Assembly (NCBI GenBank): GCA_033720735.1
Contig: JAWWBX010000023.1
Coordinates: 1-25,511, forward strand
DNA: 25,511 bases
Reading direction: 5' to 3'
DNA from: B8-G4 sp033720735
Lineage (GTDB): Bacteria; Bacteroidota; Bacteroidia; Chitinophagales; Saprospiraceae
Under the pieces are notes generated by a model. The model worked only from the letters and a program-made list of their open reading frames with translations, did no database searches and was not told the origin of the DNA. Position 1 is the first letter of the stretch. Each line of letters opens with the position of its first letter. This document shows positions 7,261 to 14,862 of this stretch, piece by piece. A program made the translations under genes and the position numbers.

Positions 7261-8583
7261 ATGGGCGAATACCGCAAACCGGAAAATCAGGAGGATCTCA
7301 ATACCAATTTTGAGCAGATCCACCCGCTGATGGACGCGACCATGGCGTACTATGCCAGCGCCCGGTGCCTGTATTGCTACGATGCGCCGTGCATCGAGGC
7401 GTGCCCGTCGGGGATCGACATCCCGCTATTCATTCGCCAGATCCGGACCGGCAATCTGCCGGGAGCAGCCCGTACCATCTACAACTCCAATTATTTTGGC
7501 CATATCTGCGGCAAGGTCTGCCCGACCGAGGTCCTCTGCGAAGGAGCCTGTGTCTACACCGAGCAGGATGTGGAGCCGGTGGAGATCGGAGCGCTTCAGA
7601 CCTACGCCTGTGACCATGCGATCCGGCATGACATCCGCTTGTACGACCTGCCTGAGGCCAATGGCAAGAATGTGGCTGTGATCGGAGCCGGCCCCACTGG
7701 TATCGCCTGTGCCTGTGAACTTCGACTGCTGGGCTACGACGTGGATGTTTTTGAGGCCAAAGCCCATCCCTCCGGCCTGGCCCTGCACGGAACCGCCCCC
7801 TACAAGATCACGAATGAAGAAGTCCTTGACGAAGTGGCCTGGTTGCAACGGCAGTTTGGTTTCAGAACACACTATGGCAAACGGATCACCCCGCCCGATC
7901 TCAGGAAGATGGAATCGGAATACGATGCAATCTTCCTGGGTATCGGTCTTGGGCATACCCGCATGCCACCTGTCGAAGGCACTGACCTGCCGGGGTGTGA
8001 GGGAGCGATCACCTTCATTGAGCGTGTGAAGCTGGACCCCCTCAGCGCCTACCCGGGAGACCGGGTGGTGGTGGTTGGCGGAGGTAACACGGCGATGGAC
8101 GCTGCGTCTGAGTCCGCCCGCCTGGGCGCCAGATCCGTGACCCTGGTGTACCGGCGCAGCCGTGCCGAAATGAACGCATACGATTTCGAGTACGACCTGG
8201 TCAAACAGGCAGGAGTGGAACCCTTGTTCCATTACACGCCTTTGCGCATCCTCGGTGAGGACAAAGTGACGGGGGTTGAGCTGGCAAGGACGCACATCGT
8301 CGATGGGAAACTTTCCGTCATGGACGATCAACGGATGACCATCCCGTGCGATGCGGTGATCATGGCCACTGGCCAGAGCAAACAGACGGGTTACTTCGCT
8401 GATCTCGACATCCATGTCGACAGCAAGGGGCGGATCGTGGTCAATGCCCTGGGGCAGACTTCCAATCAGAAATATTTCGCCGGAGGAGATGCCGTCAACG
8501 GAGGGGCTGAGGTGGTCAATGCAGCAGCGGAAGGAAAAATAGCAGCCCGTGGCATCCACGCATCACTCGCAGAAGCCGAGTAG
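7261..8583 (+). CDS. preT: NAD(P)-dependent dihydropyrimidine dehydrogenase, PreT subunit
   Basis: The 440-residue flavoprotein/iron-sulfur subunit takes electrons from NAD(P)H and passes them to PreA. The N-terminal domain holds two [4Fe-4S] clusters. C36, C39, C44 and C97 match one cluster of mammalian dihydropyrimidine dehydrogenase. C48, C87, C93 and Gln113 match the other, including its unusual glutamine ligand (spacing C-x5-C-x3-C-x15-Q as in the pig enzyme). The FAD site is VAVIGAGPTG (138-147), the NAD(P)H site VVVGGGNTAMD (270-280), and a second FAD contact is YFAGGDAVNGGAEVVNAAAEGK near the C-terminus. The start ATG immediately follows the beta-ureidopropionase stop, and preA starts 32 bases downstream. 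GltD is a relative, but context and cluster pattern make PreT the better call. Confidence 0.95.
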   Translation: MGEYRKPENQEDLNTNFEQIHPLMDATMAYYASARCLYCYDAPCIEACPSGIDIPLFIRQIRTGNLPGAARTIYNSNYFGHICGKVCPTEVLCEGACVYTEQDVEPVEIGALQTYACDHAIRHDIRLYDLPEANGKNVAVIGAGPTGIACACELRLLGYDVDVFEAKAHPSGLALHGTAPYKITNEEVLDEVAWLQRQFGFRTHYGKRITPPDLRKMESEYDAIFLGIGLGHTRMPPVEGTDLPGCEGAITFIERVKLDPLSAYPGDRVVVVGGGNTAMDAASESARLGARSVTLVYRRSRAEMNAYDFEYDLVKQAGVEPLFHYTPLRILGEDKVTGVELARTHIVDGKLSVMDDQRMTIPCDAVIMATGQSKQTGYFADLDIHVDSKGRIVVNALGQTSNQKYFAGGDAVNGGAEVVNAAAEGKIAARGIHASLAEAE

Positions 8584-8615
8584 TGCCTCGACAATTTCAA
8601 TAAAAATGACAAGCC

Positions 8616-9947
8616 ATGCCTGATCTCTCTTCAAACCTTGCCGGCATTTCTTCCCCCAACCCCTTCTGGTTGGCCTCGGCCCCGCCAACCAATAGCGGCT
8701 ATCAGGTCATGAAGGCATTCGATACGGGCTGGGGCGGTGCCGTATGGAAGACACTGGGCGTCCCGATCATCAATACCTCCAGCCGTTACGGTGCCGTGCA
8801 CTATGGTGACAAGCGCATGATCGGATTCAATAATATTGAACTGATCACCGACCGGCCGCTGTCTGACAACCTACGAGAGATCGAGGAAGTCAAAAAGTAT
8901 TTCCCGGATCACGCCGTCGTAGCCTCACTGATGGTGGAGACCCGTGAGCAATGGCATCAGATCGTCAGGGATGTGGAAAACGCCGGCGCCGACGGCATTG
9001 AATTGAATTTCGGATGCCCGCACGGTATGTGCGAGCGCGGCATGGGTTCGGCAGTGGGCCAGGAGCCCAATGTATTGCGTACCATCGTGGGGTGGGTGAT
9101 GGAAGTCGCTCAGGTCCCCGTGATCGTCAAGCTCACGCCCAATATTTCCGACATCACCGAACCGGCACGGGCCGCTGTGGAGGGTGGTGCAGATGCGATC
9201 TCCCTGATCAATACGATCCAGAGCATCGTGGGTGTCGATCTCGACACCTTTGTGCCGCATCCGGTGGTCGACGGCCGCAGCACCAACGGCGGCTACTGTG
9301 GTCCTGCCGTCAAACCGATCGCACTTAATATGGTGAAGAATTGTGCACTCGATCCCGATGTGACCATTCCTATCAGCGGTATCGGCGGCATCGAGACGTG
9401 GCAGGACGCCGTCGAGCACATGTTGCTCGGGGCGCACAATGTGCAGGTGTGCACCGCTGTCATGCACTATGGATTCCGCATCGTGCGCGAGATGACGGAA
9501 GGGCTCGAACAGTACATGCGCGACAAGGGCTTCACCACGCTCGATGAAATCATTGGCCGCTCCCTCGACAAGGTGCGCAACTGGGAACAACTCAACCTGC
9601 ATTACAAGGTCGTCGCCGAGATCGACCCTGGCAAGTGTATCGGCTGCCAACTCTGTTACATCGCTTGCGAAGATGGCGCGCACCAGGCCATTCGGCTACC
9701 CGCCTCGGCAGGCACGGCGCGTATTCCAGAAATTATTGAGGAAAACTGTGTGGGCTGCAATCTCTGCTCACACGTCTGTCCGGTTGAAGAATGTATCACG
9801 ATGGTCCGGCGGGACGACGGGACGCGCAACGAGACGTGGAAGGACTACCTTGCCAGCGACAGGGCACCGACCACCTTCGAAGACCAGCGCGCCGGTGGTG
9901 TTGGACACCACATTCCCAGCCCCGCTGACGCCCTCAAACGGGACTGA
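8616..9947 (+). CDS. preA: Dihydropyrimidine dehydrogenase catalytic subunit PreA
   Basis: This 443-residue subunit binds FMN and reduces uracil or thymine to the 5,6-dihydro form, the first step of the pathway. Residues 1-320 form a dihydroorotate-dehydrogenase-like TIM barrel (FWLASAPPTNSGYQVMKAFD, KLTPNISDI, PISGIGGIETWQDA). The C-terminus is a two-cluster ferredoxin domain: C341, C344, C347 and C351, then C378, C381, C384 and C388. The active-site loop reads NFGCPHGMCERGMGSAVGQ (132-149). By my alignment, the position of the mammalian general acid Cys671 is Val147 here, while an extra Cys139 lies in the loop. Together with PreT it forms the two-component equivalent of the single-chain animal enzyme. 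The C-terminal tail of about 40 residues after the clusters is poorly structured. Confidence 0.95.
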   Translation: MPDLSSNLAGISSPNPFWLASAPPTNSGYQVMKAFDTGWGGAVWKTLGVPIINTSSRYGAVHYGDKRMIGFNNIELITDRPLSDNLREIEEVKKYFPDHAVVASLMVETREQWHQIVRDVENAGADGIELNFGCPHGMCERGMGSAVGQEPNVLRTIVGWVMEVAQVPVIVKLTPNISDITEPARAAVEGGADAISLINTIQSIVGVDLDTFVPHPVVDGRSTNGGYCGPAVKPIALNMVKNCALDPDVTIPISGIGGIETWQDAVEHMLLGAHNVQVCTAVMHYGFRIVREMTEGLEQYMRDKGFTTLDEIIGRSLDKVRNWEQLNLHYKVVAEIDPGKCIGCQLCYIACEDGAHQAIRLPASAGTARIPEIIEENCVGCNLCSHVCPVEECITMVRRDDGTRNETWKDYLASDRAPTTFEDQRAGGVGHHIPSPADALKRD

Positions 9948-10019
9948 ACCGGCGGCCAAGCCGATTGAAGCAAATTGACGTTCTTTGCTGCCGTGCAATC
10001 CGGGCAGGGCAAAACACAT

Positions 10020-10922
10020 ATGATCGGAGTCGCGCTGGCGTTGATCGCTGCTCTGCTTTATTCAACCAAAGCCATCTTTGTCAAGCTCGCCTACCAGTAC
10101 GATGTCGACAGTATCACCTTGCTGGCTCTGCGGATGCTCTCCGCTCTCCCTTTTTACCTTCTGATACAAGTGCTGTACCGCGAGCGCGGGATGCCCAAAC
10201 TCCGGCACAGGCACTGGCTGGGGGTGGTCATAGCGGCCTTTCTCGGTCATTACCTGGCCAGCTTTCTTGACTTCTGGGGTCTGCAGTTTGTCGACGCGAG
10301 TCTTGAGCGCCTTATCCTGTTCACGTATCCGACCTTCATCGCCATTCTTGCACGTGTCTGGCTCAAGGAAAAGCTCTCAAGGGCCCAATGGGGTGCCGTC
10401 GCACTCTCCTACGCTGGATTATTGCTCGTCTTCCTGCCACGCCTGGACCAACTCAATCCGGGAACGCAATTCTTCGCGGGCATCCTGGCCATCCTGGGCT
10501 GTGCAGTCGGCTTTGCAGTTTACATGATCCTCAGCCAGCGGCTCATCCCTCGCTTCGGAACGACCAGGTATACCGGCTATGCGATGATCCTGGCGTGCAT
10601 TTTTGTCCTCGCGCATTATCTCTCCACTAACTCCCTCGGCAGTTTCGGAACGCATGCAACAGCGGTTTACTACTACGGCCTCGCCATGGGCCTGGTCGCC
10701 ACGGTTGTCCCCAGCTATTGTATGAACCACGCCATTCAGCGGATCGGTGCGGCTCGCACTGGTGTCATTGCCAGCGTCGGTCCCATCTCGACGATCGCCC
10801 TGGCGTATCTCTTTCTGGGGGAGCGCCTGGTACTGGTGCAATGGATAGGGGCCTTTTGCATTATCCTGGCCGTCACGGCGATCACACGGGAGCGGCAGGT
10901 GCGCCGTACTGTACCGGGTTAA
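10020..10922 (+). CDS. EamA/DMT-superfamily inner-membrane transporter
   Basis: From ATG 10020 the 300-residue protein starts directly with the first helix (MIGVALALIAALLYSTKAIF). It has about ten hydrophobic segments arranged as two repeated EamA halves (about residues 1-130 and 150-290). The second half ends in the typical GPISTIALAYLFLGERL and IGAFCIILAV. EamA proteins export or import small metabolites, and substrates cannot be read from sequence. An in-frame TTG at 9975 would add 15 polar residues and is less likely. It follows preA by 72 bases on the same strand with no terminator between, so it may belong to the pyrimidine operon, perhaps moving a pyrimidine, beta-alanine or an overflow product. 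Its stop shares the TTAA tetramer with the convergent DUF1080 gene. Confidence 0.88.
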   Translation: MIGVALALIAALLYSTKAIFVKLAYQYDVDSITLLALRMLSALPFYLLIQVLYRERGMPKLRHRHWLGVVIAAFLGHYLASFLDFWGLQFVDASLERLILFTYPTFIAILARVWLKEKLSRAQWGAVALSYAGLLLVFLPRLDQLNPGTQFFAGILAILGCAVGFAVYMILSQRLIPRFGTTRYTGYAMILACIFVLAHYLSTNSLGSFGTHATAVYYYGLAMGLVATVVPSYCMNHAIQRIGAARTGVIASVGPISTIALAYLFLGERLVLVQWIGAFCIILAVTAITRERQVRRTVPG

Positions 10923-11698
10923 TCCTTCGCCAGGCGCCGGACTTCAATGCGACGGAACTCAATGGGATGGCTTTCACTCTGTAGCGCGATGTAGCCACCT
11001 GTAAGGACGGTCCCGTCCTGCTTGTGGGTCGGATCGTAACCTGATACCACTCCGCCTCCGACGGTTGGATGGCGATAGTGCAGAACCGTATCTCCTCCCG
11101 CCACATGGATGATCTTGTCCGGTGTGGCGATAATCTCTGCGGAGACCCATTGATCGCCGTGGAAGGTGCGCGATGACGAGGTGACACAATGATCTGTCAC
11201 CACGCGTTCATCGATCATGACATGGGTACCCGGTGTGCAGAGGTTCATTGTAGGCCTGGATGTCGCGCCGTCACCACCCAGAAATTGTGCTTCGAGGCTG
11301 ATCGGGAAATCCTGGCCGTCTGTCATCGTTTCCGGAGCCTGACTGTAGAACATCACACCGCTGTTGCGCCATGCCCAGTCGGGCCCTCCCATGAGTTGCT
11401 CTCCCACAAAGCGGTACTCCAGGCGTAGATGGAAATGATCAAACGGCTGCTCGTAAAACAGGTGACCAAACCGGTTGGCAAAGCTGTCGTATTGAGCGTA
11501 CCGGACAACAAGACTCCCTTCTTCCGCAGAAAAGGTACCATACGGGTCTACGCCGACGGGGTGGCCCGTAATCTTGGGCACCCACCCCGTCAGATCCACA
11601 CCGTTAAACAGGGGCTGCCATGGCATCTCCTTGTCGCCTCGGCAACCCAGCAGGATCGTCAACATGAGCAACATCCCGCTCCATGGTAACTTGCGCAT
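10919..11698 (-). CDS. DUF1080 (3-keto-disaccharide hydrolase domain) lipoprotein
   Basis: From ATG 11698 the 259-residue protein begins with a lipoprotein signal (MRKLPWSGMLLMLTILLGC; lipidated Cys19). It continues into a DUF1080/PF06439 beta-sandwich: PLFNGVDLTGWVPK near residue 30, then LRLEYRF, NSGVMFYSQ, ISLEAQFLGG, and a C-terminal GGYIALQSESHPIEFRRIEVR. The family is lectin/glucanase-like. Some members hydrolyse 3-keto-disaccharides or act on glycans, but most are uncharacterised. It should be anchored in the cell envelope. The frame is open up to 11848, but that extension would cross the promoter region of the divergent acyltransferase gene and has no signal peptide, so ATG 11698 is preferred. 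Its stop codon shares TTAA with the EamA gene stop. Confidence 0.9.
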   Translation of the reverse strand: MRKLPWSGMLLMLTILLGCRGDKEMPWQPLFNGVDLTGWVPKITGHPVGVDPYGTFSAEEGSLVVRYAQYDSFANRFGHLFYEQPFDHFHLRLEYRFVGEQLMGGPDWAWRNSGVMFYSQAPETMTDGQDFPISLEAQFLGGDGATSRPTMNLCTPGTHVMIDERVVTDHCVTSSSRTFHGDQWVSAEIIATPDKIIHVAGGDTVLHYRHPTVGGGVVSGYDPTHKQDGTVLTGGYIALQSESHPIEFRRIEVRRLAKD

Positions 11699-11799
11699 GC
11701 CTAAAGATGCATATGTTGCCGGAAATCCATGCCGGTGGTAGATAGCACAACACTTGGAGCACCGAAGCCGCACCTCTCCGTAAAAGCACAGCAACATCC

Positions 11800-11807
11800 T
11801 ATCTTTG
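11800..11807 (+). promoter_or_regulatory. Bacteroidota -7 box TATCTTTG for the acyltransferase gene
   Basis: TATCTTTG matches TAnnTTTG exactly and ends eight bases before the ATG at 11815. Transcription would start at or within a few bases of the start codon, suggesting a leaderless mRNA. No clear -33 TTG element is seen at the expected spacing. Confidence 0.5.
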
Positions 11808-11814
11808 CTCCCCG

Positions 11815-12705
11815 ATGGCGGCATGCGTCTATTTCCTTTCCCTCCCATTTGTGTATCTGATCTCCATTCAGCCCTTCTGGGTATTGTACCGATTGTCGGA
11901 TCTGGTTTGCTTCATCCTGTTTCGGATGGTGGGATACCGGTCATCTGTCGTCATTGCCAACCTGCGGAACTCATTCCCGGACAAGGATGATGCGGAAATC
12001 AGGCGCATCTGTGCCCGGTTCTATCAGTTTTTTTGCGATCTGATCTTTGAAACGATCAAGATGCTCACGATTTCGCGGCGAGCGGTCCTCCGTCGCATGA
12101 CCTTCGATGGCTTGCCTGTGTTTGAACGGTACGCACAGGAGAGACAGAGTGTGATCGTAGCGATGGGACATTTCGGCAACTGGGAGCTCGCGGGTGCACG
12201 CTTCAGCGCCGAGCCCATCCATGACTTTTGTGCCATCTACAAGCCTTTGCGGAACCCGTATTTCGACAAGCTTTTGTTGCATTCGCGTACCCGCAACGGA
12301 AGCCGGATGTACAAGATGAATCAGGCACTGCGCGACATGGTGACCGACAAAGACCGGCTGACCGCAACGATCTTCCTTGCAGATCAAACACCCAATCCTG
12401 CCCGTAAGACGTACTGGACAACGTTCCTGCATCAGGACACGGCCATGTTTACGGGCATTGACCAAATCAGCCGGAAATACAATATGCCCGTCATCTACCT
12501 GTCACCCCGTCGTACGCGCCGCGGTAATTACAACCTGCATGCCGAGGTCATTGCCGAACGGCCGCGCGAGTTGCCGCCTTTTGCCATCATCGAGCGCTAC
12601 GTGCAGGCTTTGGAACGCGATATCTACCAGCACCCGGCCCTGTGGCTTTGGACGCACCGCCGCTGGAAACGCAAACGGCTTCCGACCGCCTCAGTGCCTG
12701 TTTGA
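11815..12705 (+). CDS. Lysophospholipid/lipid A acyltransferase, LpxL/HtrB family
   Basis: This 296-residue protein has a single N-terminal hydrophobic segment (about residues 5-37) that anchors it to the inner membrane, followed by a cytoplasmic acyltransferase domain. The HX4D/E catalytic motif is H119-FGNW-E124 (MGHFGNWELAG). Family landmarks include VIANLRNSFP near residue 46, AIYKPLRNPYFD, and FLADQTPN in place of the enterobacterial DQ motif. The closing QHPALWLWTHRRWK is diagnostic of LpxL/HtrB-type enzymes. It probably adds a secondary acyl chain to lipid A or acylates a related amino-lipid; Bacteroidota homologues also serve other lipids. It is divergent from the DUF1080 gene and has its own -7 box; nothing adjacent narrows the substrate. 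Confidence 0.92.
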   Translation: MAACVYFLSLPFVYLISIQPFWVLYRLSDLVCFILFRMVGYRSSVVIANLRNSFPDKDDAEIRRICARFYQFFCDLIFETIKMLTISRRAVLRRMTFDGLPVFERYAQERQSVIVAMGHFGNWELAGARFSAEPIHDFCAIYKPLRNPYFDKLLLHSRTRNGSRMYKMNQALRDMVTDKDRLTATIFLADQTPNPARKTYWTTFLHQDTAMFTGIDQISRKYNMPVIYLSPRRTRRGNYNLHAEVIAERPRELPPFAIIERYVQALERDIYQHPALWLWTHRRWKRKRLPTASVPV

Positions 12706-12961
12706 GCACTCATAGCCAGTATTTAACTGAAGATATGTTTGACCTCTTCGCAGCACCCAAGCACTTCGAGTGTTTGCCTGGCTGAAATTGTGAAACCGCC
12801 TTCTGAACAGGAGGTGCGCCAGTCCTCATTAAAGATCATATGGTGATACCTCAAGGGGATCTACGCAAGGAATGGTGGAAAGAAACCAAACATGTTGTGT
12901 TTGCTCAAAGACAGCAAGCATGCCGAGCGCCCGCCCTACTCCGAAGGGTGGGTCGGCCTGA
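12706..12961. other. 256-base intergenic region with orphan promoter-like box and hairpins
   Basis: Between the acyltransferase stop and the Ald-like gene stop there is no credible gene. On the plus strand TATGTTTG (12734-12741) matches the -7 box but no coding gene follows. Downstream are three inverted repeats: CAAGCACT-tcg-AGTGTTTG (12758-12776, one G-U pair), ACCgCCT-tctgaac-AGGaGGT (12795-12815), and a long GC-rich hairpin (12922-12957: GCCGA, bulge, CCCGCCCT with AGGGTGGG, TCGGC). The last lies just after the Ald-like gene and could end its transcript, although no T-run follows on either strand. A small RNA on the plus strand is possible but unproven. Confidence 0.35.
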
Positions 12962-14191
12962 CTAGCGGGTTGAGGTTATCAGCAGGTCGAGATTGGTGTA
13001 CTTCATGCCAAACCGCTTGCTCAGGTAGTGATTGGTAAGGCAGCCCTTGTAGGTATACACGCCATGACGGATCCCCGGATGCTCAAACAACAGGCGTTCG
13101 ATGCTGCCGGTACTTTCTGCACGCATCAGCAGAGGCGTGAGGATATTGCTGACGGCAACGGAGGCGGTCCGGGCTACCTTCGACGCGATGTTGGGTACAC
13201 AGTAGTGCACCACATCGTACTTGGTAAAAGTTGGCTTCTCGTGCGTGGTGACCTCTGATGTTTCGAAACATCCCCCCTGGTCGATGCTCACATCGATGAT
13301 AACCGATCCGGGTTTCATCCTGGAAACCATTTCCTCGCTGACCACCACGGGCGTACGTCCTTCCCGGGAGTGAATGGCACCAATCACGCAATCTGCACTC
13401 AATAGTTGGTAGCCGAGATACACGGGATTGATGGTCGAGGTATGGAGCTGCCTTCCGATGAGCTTTTGGATCCGCATCAACTTGTATACATCATTGTCAA
13501 AGATGCGCACGGATGCTCCCAGCCCGAGGGCCGTGCGGGTGGCAAATTCACCGACCATCCCGGCACCCAGGATCACCACCTTGGCAGGCGGCACGCCGGA
13601 CACACCGCCCAGCAAGACCCCGCGGCCACCCTTGACATTCGACAGGAGTTCTGCAGCAGTGTGCATCGCGCTGATTCCCGCGATCTCGCTCATGATCCTG
13701 ACCACCGGAAAGGAACCATCATCTGCTTGCAGATACTCCATGGCCACCGCGATCACCCGCTTTTCGCGCAGTCTCTGTATGTATTGCTCACTGATAATGG
13801 GGATCTGCAGAGGAGAAATGAGGATCTGGTCAGCATGCAACAGATCGATCTCTTCCAGTGTCGGCGGTGCCACTTTGACGATCACATCGGCACGATACAC
13901 TTCCTCCCGTGTTGCGGCCACTTCGGCGCCGGCCTCGCTGTAGTCGCTGTCGGTAAAGTTAGAGTTGTCGCCGGCACCCGATTGCACCACCACCCGGTGT
14001 CCGAGACCGACCAGGGTACTTACGGAGTGCGGCACCAGTGCAACGCGATTCTCCAGCATCGTCGTTTCGAGCGGAATGCCGATAAACAGGTTGCGCTCCT
14101 TGCCCTTGACTTCAAGTGTTTCCGCCTGGGGTTCGAGACTTTCCTGTGAAAAAATACTGGAGAAGCTTACACCACCGATTCCCTCATTCAT
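12962..14191 (-). CDS. Alanine dehydrogenase-like NAD(P)-binding protein
   Basis: The 409-residue protein belongs to the alanine dehydrogenase/transhydrogenase alpha family. It has an N-terminal substrate domain (LFIGIPLETTMLENRVALVPHSV, about residues 35-57), a Rossmann domain with VVILGAGMVGE (205-215) and the C-terminal closure (SIDQGGCFETSE, then HYCVPNIASKVARTASVAVSN). Alanine dehydrogenase interconverts alanine and pyruvate plus ammonia using NAD. The lysine of the active site is present (VIVKVAPPT, K106), but the catalytic histidine of the YLHLA motif in classical enzymes is replaced (ISPLQI, Gln129), so activity needs proof. The N-terminus carries about 33 extra residues. The start overlaps the end of tsaE by eight bases, indicating co-transcription and coupled translation. 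Confidence 0.85.
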   Translation of the reverse strand: MNEGIGGVSFSSIFSQESLEPQAETLEVKGKERNLFIGIPLETTMLENRVALVPHSVSTLVGLGHRVVVQSGAGDNSNFTDSDYSEAGAEVAATREEVYRADVIVKVAPPTLEEIDLLHADQILISPLQIPIISEQYIQRLREKRVIAVAMEYLQADDGSFPVVRIMSEIAGISAMHTAAELLSNVKGGRGVLLGGVSGVPPAKVVILGAGMVGEFATRTALGLGASVRIFDNDVYKLMRIQKLIGRQLHTSTINPVYLGYQLLSADCVIGAIHSREGRTPVVVSEEMVSRMKPGSVIIDVSIDQGGCFETSEVTTHEKPTFTKYDVVHYCVPNIASKVARTASVAVSNILTPLLMRAESTGSIERLLFEHPGIRHGVYTYKGCLTNHYLSKRFGMKYTNLDLLITSTR

Positions 14192-14624
14192 TGCTGTCCT
14201 GTGCGTGTACTTTGAAAATACGAATTTTCCGCTCTGTCATTGGCCCGACGCTGATCTCCACGACAGCATAAGGAGGTATCAAAATATCCCGTAACAACTC
14301 AGGCCACTCGACAAAACACCACGTGTTGCTGTCCAGGTAGTCTTCAATGCCGATTTGCAGTGCTTCATCCAGCGTCTCCAGACGGTACAGGTCAATGTGA
14401 TACACCATGTCGCCGTCAACGGTTGCGTACTCATTGATGAGAGAGAATGTCGGGCTGGACACCTGGTCTGTCACCCTCAGTTCATGACACAGGGCCTGTA
14501 CCAATGCCGTCTTGCCTGCACCAAGCTCACCGCGTAACAGGACGAGACAGAGGCCGCCCAACTCCCTGATCAGATCTCCGGCAATTTCCCGGAGCGCAGG
14601 TGGTGACTGACATGTGTATTCCAC
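14184..14624 (-). CDS. tsaE: tRNA threonylcarbamoyladenosine biosynthesis ATPase TsaE
   Basis: This 146-residue P-loop ATPase works with TsaD and TsaB to form N6-threonylcarbamoyladenosine at position 37 of ANN-decoding tRNAs. The Walker A motif is GELGAGKT (32-39). It is followed by VSSPTFSLINEYATVDGDMVYHIDLYRL (55-82), which contains the family motifs SPTF and HxDxYR, and by FVEWPELL. The length is typical. The start appears to be GTG at 14622-14624, since the only nearby ATG is out of frame and the family N-terminus begins about here. A -7 box TAGCTTTG ends six bases before this GTG, so the mRNA may be leaderless. It overlaps the Ald-like gene by eight bases. Confidence 0.93.
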   Translation of the reverse strand: MEYTCQSPPALREIAGDLIRELGGLCLVLLRGELGAGKTALVQALCHELRVTDQVSSPTFSLINEYATVDGDMVYHIDLYRLETLDEALQIGIEDYLDSNTWCFVEWPELLRDILIPPYAVVEISVGPMTERKIRIFKVHAQDSNE

Positions 14625-14629
14625 ACCCG

Positions 14630-14637
14630 CAAAGCTA
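14630..14637 (-). promoter_or_regulatory. Bacteroidota -7 box TAGCTTTG for tsaE
   Basis: On the minus strand TAGCTTTG is an exact TAnnTTTG match with its G six bases from the GTG start of tsaE, giving a predicted start of transcription at the start codon itself. A matching -33 TTG is not seen. Confidence 0.5.
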
Positions 14638-14831
14638 CTGATTCAGTCCAGAATCGCGCTCGTCCGCCACCCCGCCGACCCTGCCTTCCGGGCCCTCTGC
14701 GTATCGGTGTAAAAAGGGACCTTGATCCCAATTTCCAACCTGGAAAATATGATCAAAAAATTAAAACATAACCGATTTATTATCAGCCGGTTAAATGGTC
14801 TCACGCGCTCTAATTTCCGGCAAAAAAGCCG
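14638..14831. other. AT-rich divergent intergenic region between tsaE and gyrB
   Basis: This gap separates divergent tsaE and gyrB. It has short inverted repeats GGGA-ccttga-TCCC (14716-14729), TTTCCA-acc-TGGAAA (14732-14746), AACCG...CGGTT (14770-14793) and CGGC-aaaaaa-GCCG just before the gyrB -7 box. The stretch 14740-14780 is strongly A/T-rich, as expected for a supercoiling-sensitive gyrase promoter. No gene or RNA is recognised. Confidence 0.4.
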
Positions 14832-14839
14832 TACCTTTG
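14832..14839 (+). promoter_or_regulatory. Bacteroidota -7 box TACCTTTG for gyrB
   Basis: TACCTTTG matches TAnnTTTG exactly and lies 23 bases before the ATG at 14863, so the leader would be about 16-19 bases. The upstream DNA is A/T-rich; no convincing -33 TTG is visible. Confidence 0.65.
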
Positions 14840-14862
14840 CACCTTAAATACGCGAAGTGATA

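Noticed and set aside
7426..8559. Long minus-strand open frame (377 codons) opposite preT
   Set aside because: It is a mirror of the strongly supported preT gene, has no domain logic, and long antisense frames are usual in GC-rich codon-biased genes.
12735..12785. 16-residue open frame starting ATGTTTGAC in the intergenic region
   Set aside because: Its ATG lies inside the only promoter-like box, it is very short, and no start signal or known peptide motif is seen.
13406..14149. Plus-strand open frame (247 codons) opposite the Ald-like gene
   Set aside because: Its His/Arg/Gly-rich low-sense composition is typical of an antisense shadow; the minus-strand gene has clear family motifs.
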